Source: a virus. Taken from it: DNA of 45,248 nt. Under the pieces are notes generated by a model. That model ran no database searches and was not told where the DNA came from. It saw nothing but the letters and a program-made list of their open reading frames with translations. The stretch lies in IMG/VR virus record IMGVR_UViG_3300034190_004525, positions 1 through 45,248 of that record. One strand, given 5' to 3'. The translations under genes and the position numbers were made by a program. Positions 34,000 to 41,069 of this stretch are shown here, one piece after another (position 1 is the stretch's first letter; each line of letters begins with the position of its first letter).

Positions 34000-34878
34000 A
34001 TGCAAACTTACAAGAATCTAAACGAAGCTTTTGTTGAATCTCTGAAACTGCTAAGCAAGGGTTCGATCGTAAACTCCAGAGGTTCGAAGCAGAGAGAGAT
34101 CCTTTGGCACTCAATGATGATCGAAGATCCAACAGCTCTTTCTATTGAAGTTCCTGCCCGAAAGTTTCGGCCTTCATATGCAGTTACAGAATGGCTGTGG
34201 TATTTGTCGCACAATCCGGATGTAAGCAACATCGGTAAGCTTGCAAAGATTTGGCGAGACATTGCTGATGAAGAAAACAGGGTTGAGTCAAACTACGGAG
34301 TTTGGATTCACGGAAACATCAACGAGAGGACCGGGCTAAATCAGTGGGAGTGGGTTCGTGATGAGTTGATTCGGGATCGTGATACTCGTCGCGCAAGCAT
34401 TACCATCAACGGATACCAGCACAAGGGAAAGAACAACAAGGATTATCCTTGCACGCAGTACATTCATTTCTTCATCCGAGACAACAAGCTGCACCTAGGC
34501 GTTCACATGAGGTCCAATGATGCAGTCTTCGGTTTCTGCAATGATGTGTTTACGTTCTGCATGTATCAGCAACTGATGCTCAACGAGCTCAATGCGAGAG
34601 TTTCCGGAGATAAGATTGAGCTAGGACACTACTATCATTCGGCAGGTTCGTTCCACATTTACGAATCTCACTTTGCAATGATGGACAAGATTGTTGCAAA
34701 CTACGGAGCCAATCATCCCGATAGCGTTCCGTATCCAGACCTAGTGAAGTACACGCTTCGTGATTCGCTAACTCTCGAAGGGCTACAACGAATGCACGTG
34801 AATCTACCATACTACAAGCTTACCAAGGAAGAGATTAACAGTTGGACCGAAGAAAAAATGGAGCTAATCTATGTCTAA
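34000..34878 (+). CDS. Thymidylate synthase-family enzyme, possible deoxynucleotide hydroxymethylase
   Basis: 292 residues. The family fold is clear: catalytic C151 (NKDYPCTQYIHFFIR), R171 in MRSNDAVFGFCND, and the HIY of SAGSFHIYESHF. D182 aligns without gaps to E. coli ThyA N177, which contacts the pyrimidine 3/4 positions and is Asp in T4 dCMP hydroxymethylase. The segment RSNDAVFGFCND also matches T4 gp42 (RSNDVVFGFRND) better than ThyA. It may therefore hydroxymethylate dCMP, or be a TS-like enzyme with altered preference. It sits with dUTPase and dCMP deaminase, which supply dUMP, favouring neither strongly. Promoter-like GTATAATCA precedes. Confidence 0.85.
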   Translation: MQTYKNLNEAFVESLKLLSKGSIVNSRGSKQREILWHSMMIEDPTALSIEVPARKFRPSYAVTEWLWYLSHNPDVSNIGKLAKIWRDIADEENRVESNYGVWIHGNINERTGLNQWEWVRDELIRDRDTRRASITINGYQHKGKNNKDYPCTQYIHFFIRDNKLHLGVHMRSNDAVFGFCNDVFTFCMYQQLMLNELNARVSGDKIELGHYYHSAGSFHIYESHFAMMDKIVANYGANHPDSVPYPDLVKYTLRDSLTLEGLQRMHVNLPYYKLTKEEINSWTEEKMELIYV

Positions 34879-35140
34879 CATTCTAGAAAAGGCAAATGAA
34901 ATTGTCAACCAACGTTCCGAGGAAAAGGAGCGAGAGTACGGACCGTTTAGCGAGGGTATGCAGCGAGCAGCAATGATTGCTTCGGGTATGTCCGGAAAGC
35001 AAATGACTAGTCATGATATGTACATTGCACTCGTTGCTCTAAAGCTAAGCCGCCAGTCTTACAATTTCAAGGAAGATAATCTGCTAGATGCCGTTGCGTA
35101 TCTCGGCGCCTGGCAAAACCACATTGAGGGAAAGTCATGA
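34871..35140 (+). CDS. Small phage protein of the DUF6378-like type
   Basis: 89 residues. The pattern EEKEREYGPFSEGMQRAAMI, then DMYIALVALKLSRQSYNFKE and DNLLDAVAYLGAWQ matches a small helical family common in phages next to nucleotide-metabolism genes; I recall it as DUF6378 but cannot check. No catalytic role is known to me. It overlaps the TS-family gene by eight bases and the dUTPase by four, so it is co-expressed with pyrimidine enzymes. Confidence 0.7.
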   Translation: MSNILEKANEIVNQRSEEKEREYGPFSEGMQRAAMIASGMSGKQMTSHDMYIALVALKLSRQSYNFKEDNLLDAVAYLGAWQNHIEGKS

Positions 35141-35574
35141 GAATCAGCAAGGTCAGAGAAGTAAAGACACCAACCCGAGGCACGGAAAAGAGTGCGGGAA
35201 TCGATTTCTACGTTCCTCAGGGTCGCGAATATATTCGTCTAAGTCCTGGAGAATCGTGTCTCATTCCGAGCGGAATTAAAGCCGATGTTCCAAAGGGTCA
35301 TGCACTAATTGCGTTCAACAAGAGCGGAGTCGCTGTTAAGAAAGGTTTGCATGTTGGTGCATCCGTAGTCGACGAAGACTATCAGGGCGAGATACATATT
35401 AACCTGATGAATGTAAGTAAAGACGAAGTTGTAATCTCCCCTGGGGAAAAGATTATTCAGTTCCTTTTGCTGCCGGTTTTCTATGACAGCATTGAAGTTG
35501 TAAACGAAGAAAGCTTGTTTGAGAATGTTACTGAACGTGGGACCGGCGGTTTTGGAAGTACAGGAGTTTCCTGA
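35137..35574 (+). CDS. dut: dUTPase
   Basis: 145 residues, the usual trimeric dUTPase length. Motifs in order: AGIDFYVPQ (motif 1), NKSGVAVKKG (motif 2, where most families have RSSG), VVDEDYQGEIHINLMN (motif 3, with the catalytic Asp), GEKIIQFLLLP (motif 4) and GTGGFGSTG (motif 5, which closes over the substrate). It hydrolyses dUTP to dUMP and pyrophosphate, keeping uracil out of DNA and supplying dUMP. Starts inside the preceding stop; its stop shares one base with the DHH gene. Confidence 0.92.
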   Translation: MRISKVREVKTPTRGTEKSAGIDFYVPQGREYIRLSPGESCLIPSGIKADVPKGHALIAFNKSGVAVKKGLHVGASVVDEDYQGEIHINLMNVSKDEVVISPGEKIIQFLLLPVFYDSIEVVNEESLFENVTERGTGGFGSTGVS

Positions 35575-36416
35575 TGACAGTTGCCAGACCAAGTGAAGTG
35601 GATTGCGTAATCTATCACGCCAATTGTAATGATGGATTCGGCGCCGCTTTCTCAGCTTGGAAGTTTCTTGGTAATCGAGCGGAATATCATGCGTGTAGTC
35701 ACGGTGATCCTCCGCCTGACGTAAAGGGAAAGAACGTTGCTGTTCTTGATTTTTCGTTCAACAATGCAACGACCAAGAAGATGATTGAAGAAGCAGAGAG
35801 CTTCATCATCATCGATCACCACAAGTCCGCAATGGTTGAACTTCACGACGTTTCACACGCCGTGTTCGACATGAACCATAGCGGCGCAATGCTAGCATGG
35901 AATTTCTTTCACCCAGGAAAGGAAGCACCAAAGTTCATTCAGTACATTGAGGACAGGGATCTATGGAAGTGGGAACTTCCGTACAGCAAGGAGTTCAGCG
36001 CTGCCTTTGACATGGTGCCGTGGGAGTTCGAGGAGTACGAGAAGTTTGAGGATGACAGTGTTTTCGACGATGCAGTCAAGCGTGGATCGTTCATTCTTGC
36101 ATACTCCAAGACTGTTGTCAAAAAGGTTTGTGAACGAGCACAGCCTCGAAAGCTTGACGGCCACAGCGTTCTGATAGTCAACTCACCACACTGGATGTCG
36201 GAGATCGGATCTAGGCTCGCACCAGATTGTGACTTTGCCGTAATCTGGTATTGGGATCATTCTGATCACATGACCAAGGTTTCCCTAAGGGCATTCCACG
36301 AGACGGTCGACGTCAGTGAGGTTGCTAAGAAGTTCGGCGGCGGCGGTCATAAAAAGGCTGCTGGATTTACTCTGCCTGCTGAAAAGCACATCGAGGAGAT
36401 TTTTGATGCGTCCTAG
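35574..36416 (+). CDS. DHH-family phosphoesterase
   Basis: 280 residues. N-terminal motifs VIYHANCNDGFGAAFSAW and AVLDFSFNN, the IIDHHKSA that names the family (DHH near residue 82), and YIEDRDLWKWE, followed by the C-terminal DHHA1 glycine-rich FGGGGHKKAAGF near 262. Family members degrade short oligonucleotides (nanoRNase) or cyclic dinucleotides; in phages they are usually annotated as exonuclease-like. It could recycle oligonucleotides from host DNA or break down a signalling nucleotide. The end overlaps the deaminase by 11 bases. Confidence 0.88.
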   Translation: MTVARPSEVDCVIYHANCNDGFGAAFSAWKFLGNRAEYHACSHGDPPPDVKGKNVAVLDFSFNNATTKKMIEEAESFIIIDHHKSAMVELHDVSHAVFDMNHSGAMLAWNFFHPGKEAPKFIQYIEDRDLWKWELPYSKEFSAAFDMVPWEFEEYEKFEDDSVFDDAVKRGSFILAYSKTVVKKVCERAQPRKLDGHSVLIVNSPHWMSEIGSRLAPDCDFAVIWYWDHSDHMTKVSLRAFHETVDVSEVAKKFGGGGHKKAAGFTLPAEKHIEEIFDAS

Positions 36417-36813
36417 TTGGGACGAAATCTGGATGAGGTTTGCAAAGTCTGTTTCAGAAAGATCTTACGATCCTCGTTTCAAGGTTGGCTCCGTTGTAGT
36501 AACTTCGGACAATACACAGGTGCTTGCCATGGGCTACAATGGTAACTACGCTGGTGGACCGAACGAAGCCGAGTCTACGGAGCCTGGTAAGTCAGGCATG
36601 CTGCATTCGGAGATAAACGCTCTCATCAAACTCGACTACAACAATCCGAAAAAGAAGAAGCTGTATGTTACACTCTCTCCGTGCAGAATGTGTGCAAAGG
36701 CTATCATCAATGCTGGAATCGGCGAAGTGATCTATGACGAGGAATATCGTGATAGCAGCGGCATAGAACTACTAGAGTCTGTTGGAATCCTAGTTAGGAG
36801 AGTACATATTTAG
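36406..36813 (+). CDS. dCMP/cytidine deaminase
   Basis: 135 residues from ATG 36406, preceded by GAGGAGA; earlier in-frame codons lie inside the DHH gene and code nothing like the family. The zinc site is intact: MLHSEINALIKL supplies His and the catalytic Glu, and SPCRMCAKAI supplies the PCxxC pair. FKVGSVVVTSDNTQVLAMGYNGN matches the dCMP deaminase N-terminal pattern. It converts dCMP to dUMP, the substrate for thymidylate synthesis. With dUTPase and the TS-family gene it makes a short dUMP-producing set. Confidence 0.88.
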   Translation: MRPSWDEIWMRFAKSVSERSYDPRFKVGSVVVTSDNTQVLAMGYNGNYAGGPNEAESTEPGKSGMLHSEINALIKLDYNNPKKKKLYVTLSPCRMCAKAIINAGIGEVIYDEEYRDSSGIELLESVGILVRRVHI

Positions 36814-36829
36814 TCTTGAGGAATGACTT

Positions 36830-38122
36830 ATGTTCGATACTGAATTTTCGATCAGGCTAACTGAAAAGGCCTACAGGATTGCTTACTTCGATGCAGCAAA
36901 CGTGATCTCCGAAGGAAAAATCTCGATCCTTGTAGAACGAGTTACTGATGACGAGGTCGAGAAGCTCAAGGATCAGCTAAAGTCGACAAAGCAAGCATTG
37001 GACGACCTAAGGCAGAAAGTCCCAGAACAAATGACGAACGTTACCGCCTATCTCGACAAGGTTGATGCTGAGTTCAAAGACGTGAATCCAGCAAAGATTA
37101 GGCTTGTTGGTAACAAGAAAAGGCTAGCAAAGATTATCGGTAGCGCTGCTTCGGCACAGCGGAAGATGCAAACCATTACGCAGAGCGTTACTCGTGCTTT
37201 TGAGGATCTAAAGTCTGCGATTGCATCAGACGAATCAGCTAAGAAATCACTGAAAGACAATGCTGAAGACGTTAGGGAATTGTCAATCGAAGAGTTTATC
37301 AAAAAGCATGGAGGTGTTGGATCTCTTGATGATGCAACATTCCGCAAGGGAATTTCCAATGCTTACACTCCGCCACCAAAGGCGAAGGGGTTTTTTGCAA
37401 AAATTGTTAGAGCTTTGGGATTTGAAGCTCTTCCACCATCAGATGCAAAATTTACAGAAGACCTGATGAAGATTCCTCTTGAGAAGATCATTGCTTGGTC
37501 TTCTACGCCGGCAATGACAAGGGTATCATCGCCTGCTTCAGCAGAACAAATTAGGGATTCGGTATCCGCAGCAACAAGCGACGTTGCAGATCTCACGGGT
37601 CAGGATCAAGGCCAGGATCAACCTGGCGAAGATGCCGAACAGCCTGATGACGAAGCTGGAGATGACGCTCCTGACGAAGAAGCCGAAGAGGCTATCGAAG
37701 ATCTCGCTGACGAGATGGCAGACGAGGCTGAAGCTGAAGCTGTTGCTGATGCCGCCGAAGAGGCTGCTGACGAGGACGAGGACGAAGGTCTTCCCACGCT
37801 TTCCAGTATCCTGTTTCAGCCTGTCGACTCAGACGACCGGTCGAAGGGTATGAAGATGAGGGATGACTTGACAGATCCTCAGGAAAATGAAATCGGAAAC
37901 AGGCTAAGAATCGCCCTACAAAACATTGCAGATACTAGCCTAAAGTCAAGCTACGATGGATTGGTCGATAAGCCTAACACTGCAAATAGAAGAAGCTTCA
38001 TCAGCAATATTCAGAATTTGAAGAGTGCTTTGGACAGAGTGAAGCTTGAAAGCAAATCTGAAAATGGCGAACTAATTTTAGAGCAGTGGCAAAAACTTGC
38101 GGGGATTAAAGAAGATGAATAA
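36830..38122 (+). CDS. Acidic coiled-coil protein, probable structural
   Basis: 430 residues. N-terminal half helical with coiled-coil character (DDEVEKLKDQLKSTKQALDD), then SIEEFIKKHGGVGSLDDATF, a short hydrophobic region (GFFAKIVRALGFEALPP), a very acidic low-complexity stretch (roughly residues 255-320, mostly Asp, Glu and Ala), and a helical C-terminus. An I-x-E site (ISE) lies near residue 28. No family recognised. The composition resembles head core or scaffold proteins of T4-type phages, but this is inference. TTGAGGA upstream supports the start. Confidence 0.65.
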   Translation: MFDTEFSIRLTEKAYRIAYFDAANVISEGKISILVERVTDDEVEKLKDQLKSTKQALDDLRQKVPEQMTNVTAYLDKVDAEFKDVNPAKIRLVGNKKRLAKIIGSAASAQRKMQTITQSVTRAFEDLKSAIASDESAKKSLKDNAEDVRELSIEEFIKKHGGVGSLDDATFRKGISNAYTPPPKAKGFFAKIVRALGFEALPPSDAKFTEDLMKIPLEKIIAWSSTPAMTRVSSPASAEQIRDSVSAATSDVADLTGQDQGQDQPGEDAEQPDDEAGDDAPDEEAEEAIEDLADEMADEAEAEAVADAAEEAADEDEDEGLPTLSSILFQPVDSDDRSKGMKMRDDLTDPQENEIGNRLRIALQNIADTSLKSSYDGLVDKPNTANRRSFISNIQNLKSALDRVKLESKSENGELILEQWQKLAGIKEDE

Positions 38123-38399
38123 AGCAATTTTAGAATCCATGCGGCGTGTGATGCTTCGCAGAATCGTTGAAAATCTTGACGAGGCTGACGTGGTTGACAA
38201 TCACGGAAACGTTGTAATTGGAAAGGATCTTAAGGTTCGACACGTTCCGTCTCAGTTTGAGTACACCGTTGCGGAGGTGATTCGTGGGCCTGACGGAGTT
38301 CAAATTGTTCTCCGATCACCAGAGTCTTCAAGATTCCAGCCTGGAGCTGATCTCGTAGTTTCTGAAAAAGAGTTTGAAAAAGATTATGAGGTGAAGTGA
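38115..38399 (+). CDS. Small protein with tag-like N-terminus
   Basis: 94 residues from ATG 38115, overlapping the previous stop. Begins MNKAILESMRRVMLRRIVEN, an Arg-rich amphipathic helix ending in IVE, loosely like the MKITKRQLRRIIKEE tag. The body (VVDNHGNVVIGKDLKVRHVP, then YTVAEVIRGPDGVQIVLRSP) looks like a small beta-sheet domain. No family recognised; overlaps the next start by one base. Confidence 0.62.
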   Translation: MNKAILESMRRVMLRRIVENLDEADVVDNHGNVVIGKDLKVRHVPSQFEYTVAEVIRGPDGVQIVLRSPESSRFQPGADLVVSEKEFEKDYEVK

Positions 38400-39097
38400 T
38401 GAAGCTCGAGGACATCATCAATGTAAGAGAGCTGCGTAATGCCGTCAGGAAAAGTTCTCACGTTGCAACAATCAACGAGGCCTACGTAGTTCAGTCTCCG
38501 CAGACGAAGGTTGAGACCGAATCGCTGAGCGAGAAGTCAAAGAAGATACTGCAGAGCAAGTTGGACCTGTATGCTTCCGAGTTGAACCACGTCAGCGCTC
38601 AGCTCGATTCTGCAACCCGCGATGTTTCTATGCCAGATGCATCATCATACAGTGCTCTGAAGGCCCAGGAAGGCCGCCTGCTACAGCTCAGTTTTTTCCT
38701 AGGTTTGCACTCAACGAATATTGGGGATCCTCAGTCAAGCCTAGCCATGGACACCCTGACGTACATGAGGCTAGAGAGGGACTGGGGAACGTTTGATTCT
38801 TGGCAAAAGGACTTCATTGCATGCGCAATGACAGCTTGCAACTTTGTCGTTACTGCATACAACTATGATCTCAAGAGGTACATGAATCTCATTGTGGATA
38901 GTATGCATGCCCTTCCTCCGAATGTCACGCCAGTCATAAGTCTTGCGGTAATGCCTGACCTGTACGTCAGAGATTATCTCGATGACAGAAAGGCTTATGT
39001 TTTTGCAATGATTCGAGAGTTGAATTGGGATAAGATTGACGCTAGATTCAAGAGGGCCGAGAGAGCTGCCGCAGCTTACGAAGGAAGGGAACAATGA
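38399..39097 (+). CDS. Superoxide dismutase-fold protein lacking metal ligands
   Basis: 232 residues from ATG 38399. The C-terminal 110 residues follow Fe/Mn superoxide dismutase (LERDWGTFDSWQKDFIACAM for ERDFGSxDNFKxEF, and a spacing-perfect PVISLAVMPDLYVRDY followed by ELNWDKIDARF). The metal ligands are mostly lost: the Asp and His of LDVWEH are A183 and D187, and the first His has no match; H104 of the second site remains. So a catalytic SOD is unlikely, and a structural role of the fold is inferred. The N-terminus (MKLEDIINVRELRNAVRKSS) has a tag-like helix and an INE site at 25-27. Confidence 0.6.
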   Translation: MKLEDIINVRELRNAVRKSSHVATINEAYVVQSPQTKVETESLSEKSKKILQSKLDLYASELNHVSAQLDSATRDVSMPDASSYSALKAQEGRLLQLSFFLGLHSTNIGDPQSSLAMDTLTYMRLERDWGTFDSWQKDFIACAMTACNFVVTAYNYDLKRYMNLIVDSMHALPPNVTPVISLAVMPDLYVRDYLDDRKAYVFAMIRELNWDKIDARFKRAERAAAAYEGREQ

Positions 39098-39711
39098 GTT
39101 TGAATTTTGATAAAGCAAGAAGAGCACTTCTGAATGAAGACATTTCTACCGTTGGCGCTGTTCCTTCTGAAGAAATTGCAATGGATTCCATCGAAGCTGG
39201 CCGTGAGTCTAGAGAGTTTGCAGAAGCGGACATGATTCGCGAGCAGGAGGAAGACGAGGAAGAGGAGGAAGATCAGGACGACGAAGAGGACGAGGTCGAG
39301 GAAGTATCTCCGGATGACAAGGAGTCCTTGGAGAAATCTGTCGATGATGCCATCGAAGGAATCTTGGTCGACTACGAAGCTAACGCCAGAAAATCTGCAG
39401 AGCTACAGACTGAATCGAGGTATTCACTTCGTCGCTATTTGCTAACTGAGGCTGATGAAAAGCTTGACGTCGACATGTTCGCATCGGATGTTGCTAGACT
39501 CGTCAAAAACTACGACACTCTTCTCGACATGGAAGCCATCATTGTCAACAAGGCTATACAGTTCCTGGAAAAGAATTATGATTCAGATATAGCGGAAGAG
39601 TTCGTGGAATTGTTAGACATTCGCCATGACATCTCTATCGGTGAAGATCCTGACGAGCTAGAGCAGCCAATTGCTGTCGGTGCTTCAGGCGGAGGCGGAG
39701 GCGCTGTTTGA
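39094..39711 (+). CDS. Very acidic protein, unknown function
   Basis: 205 residues, beginning MSLNFDKARRALLNEDIS with an LNE site, then a strongly acidic block (EEDEEEEEDQDDEEDEVEE near residues 52-70), a helical middle (EIANARKS-type region, SRYSLRRYLLTEADEKLDVD) and a Gly-rich end (VGASGGGGGAV). Acidic runs of this kind occur in head core or DNA-mimic proteins, but no family is recognised. ATGA-type overlap with the SOD-like gene. Confidence 0.6.
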   Translation: MSLNFDKARRALLNEDISTVGAVPSEEIAMDSIEAGRESREFAEADMIREQEEDEEEEEDQDDEEDEVEEVSPDDKESLEKSVDDAIEGILVDYEANARKSAELQTESRYSLRRYLLTEADEKLDVDMFASDVARLVKNYDTLLDMEAIIVNKAIQFLEKNYDSDIAEEFVELLDIRHDISIGEDPDELEQPIAVGASGGGGGAV

Positions 39712-39989
39712 GCAAGTTTAGCGACTTTGAGACGCGAGTCTCAACTCACATTGCACTTGAAAAATGGTGCCATGGAGAGTTTAGAAAGCTTCTCATTGAC
39801 TACAATCTGTCGATGCAAGAAGTTTTCCGAGAATTTGTTTCTCGAACTGTCGCAAAAGAAAGTTACATCATCGACATGCTCGAAAAGCTTGAATACGAAA
39901 AGAGAAACAAAGTCGTTAAAAAGAGAGTTGCAAAAGCAGATGCTGAGTCTATTTTTAGGGAGATCGAAGAATCAACACCCTTCGGGTAA
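39708..39989 (+). CDS. Small hypothetical protein, TTG start
   Basis: 93 residues from TTG 39708, written over the previous stop as TTGA. Helical and basic/acidic mixed (SDFETRVSTHIALEKWCHGE, then LSMQEVFREFVSRTVAKESY and KRNKVVKKRVAKA). The LSMQEVFREFVSRTV segment resembles a small ribbon-helix-helix-like or packaging-associated helix but I cannot assign it. Overlaps the next ORF by 50 bases. Confidence 0.55.
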   Translation: MSKFSDFETRVSTHIALEKWCHGEFRKLLIDYNLSMQEVFREFVSRTVAKESYIIDMLEKLEYEKRNKVVKKRVAKADAESIFREIEESTPFG

Positions 39990-40200
39990 CGTCGAAGATC
40001 TCAAACAAAGAGTTGAAAAGCTTGAAAAAGAAAACGAAAAGCTTGTGTCTGCACTAAGGAAAACACAGGACGTTCTCGCCGCTGTGTCAAAAGCTCAAAG
40101 CGAATTTATGGTAGAGTTTAATCGGATTCTTTTGCCTGTTCTGGACGCAGCCAAAGAATCCCATCAGTTGGTGTTTTTTCAAGATGACGATTGGCAATAA
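39940..40200 (+). CDS. Small coiled-coil protein
   Basis: 86 residues from ATG 39940 in the frame one base ahead of the previous gene. The body is a coiled coil (DLKQRVEKLEKENEKLVSAL, then RKTQDVLAAVSKAQSE). The start is not well supported: no ribosome binding site is clear and it begins inside the 93-residue gene. A frameshift joining the two is possible but no slippery site is obvious. Overlaps the next gene by 17 bases. Confidence 0.5.
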   Translation: MLSLFLGRSKNQHPSGNVEDLKQRVEKLEKENEKLVSALRKTQDVLAAVSKAQSEFMVEFNRILLPVLDAAKESHQLVFFQDDDWQ

Positions 40201-41041
40201 ACAAAGGATCATCATTGTTTTCTTTGCAGTTCTACTTCTTGCCCTGGGGGCATGGGCGGGATCATCCCTTACGGCTGCAAGCAAAGACAGAGAGATAGAG
40301 GAGCTTCTTGGAGTGAATGAAACACTCCACGATGAAATTGCCGTAACAAAGACCAAAGTAACCGGTCTTTCCAAGTCGATCAAAAGCATGACGGACGAAA
40401 ACACGCAGTTGCTCGATCTGGTCACGAGCCTAAGAGATCGTCCGGAAAAGATTCAGTACATTACCAGGGTAGAAACCGTTGTTGTTCCAGTCGAATCAGA
40501 AAAGTCATTTTCTGAACCTCCGCAAGAGTACTCGTTCGAACTAAAGCCCGGTCTTCCTGTTGCTAAGTTTTCGTACGATAAGCAACTGCAGGAACCGTAC
40601 AAGTTCGAAACCTACTCCCTTAACTTTAGAAACAGCATTGCAATTTCGAAGAAGAGCTCGACAGCACTTCTCCAGGTATCTTCTAGTGGAAACCCAGATC
40701 AGTTTGTCGACATACCGATCGACGATTTAACGGTGGACTTCGTCGAGGAGCAGAGGCTTTTCGAACCAAACATTGGCGTTGGATTGACGCTCGCCGCCGG
40801 TGCTTCACCCGACTTCTTGGGCTCAGTTTTCGTTTCCTTCATCCACCCGACAAAAAACGTCGATGTTGTCGGACTGAGAATTGGCGGCAATGGGTCTAAC
40901 GCTCACTTCTATTTCGACGCTGCAGGATACAATATTGGCCATCACATTCCCATTTTCACCGATTTATGGGTTCATGCGGGAGTTGGAGTCGATATTTATG
41001 CAAGTCCACATGGTCACGTTTCGCTAGGCACGAAATTTTAG
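40184..41041 (+). CDS. Membrane-anchored coiled-coil protein with outer-membrane-like barrel
   Basis: 285 residues. A hydrophobic N-terminal segment (IIIVFFAVLLLALGAWAGSS, residues about 9-28) is followed by a coiled coil (DREIEELLGVNETLHDEIAV, then TKVTGLSKSIKSMTDENTQL), a linker, and a beta-rich C-terminal part (IGVGLTLAAGASPDFLGSVF, VGVDIYASPHGHVSLGTKF) that ends in Phe, as the terminal residue of outer-membrane beta strands does. I do not recognise a named family. Possible envelope or lysis-related role; not shown. Confidence 0.55.
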   Translation: MTIGNKQRIIIVFFAVLLLALGAWAGSSLTAASKDREIEELLGVNETLHDEIAVTKTKVTGLSKSIKSMTDENTQLLDLVTSLRDRPEKIQYITRVETVVVPVESEKSFSEPPQEYSFELKPGLPVAKFSYDKQLQEPYKFETYSLNFRNSIAISKKSSTALLQVSSSGNPDQFVDIPIDDLTVDFVEEQRLFEPNIGVGLTLAAGASPDFLGSVFVSFIHPTKNVDVVGLRIGGNGSNAHFYFDAAGYNIGHHIPIFTDLWVHAGVGVDIYASPHGHVSLGTKF

Positions 41042-41048
41042 CGAAGAT

Positions 41049-41056
41049 TATTTATC
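41049..41056 (+). promoter_or_regulatory. TATTTATC motif, third exact copy
   Basis: Exact TATTTATC, 13 bases before the next start and followed by the GAGG ribosome binding region. Same layout as the copies at 5556 and 7701, so one regulator may use them all. Candidate late promoter. Confidence 0.35.
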
Positions 41057-41069
41057 TTTAGAGGTCAAA

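Noticed and set aside
39708-40200. Frameshift fusion of the 93-residue and coiled-coil ORFs
   Set aside because: No clear slippery run at the junction; separate genes are the simpler reading, though the second start is weak.
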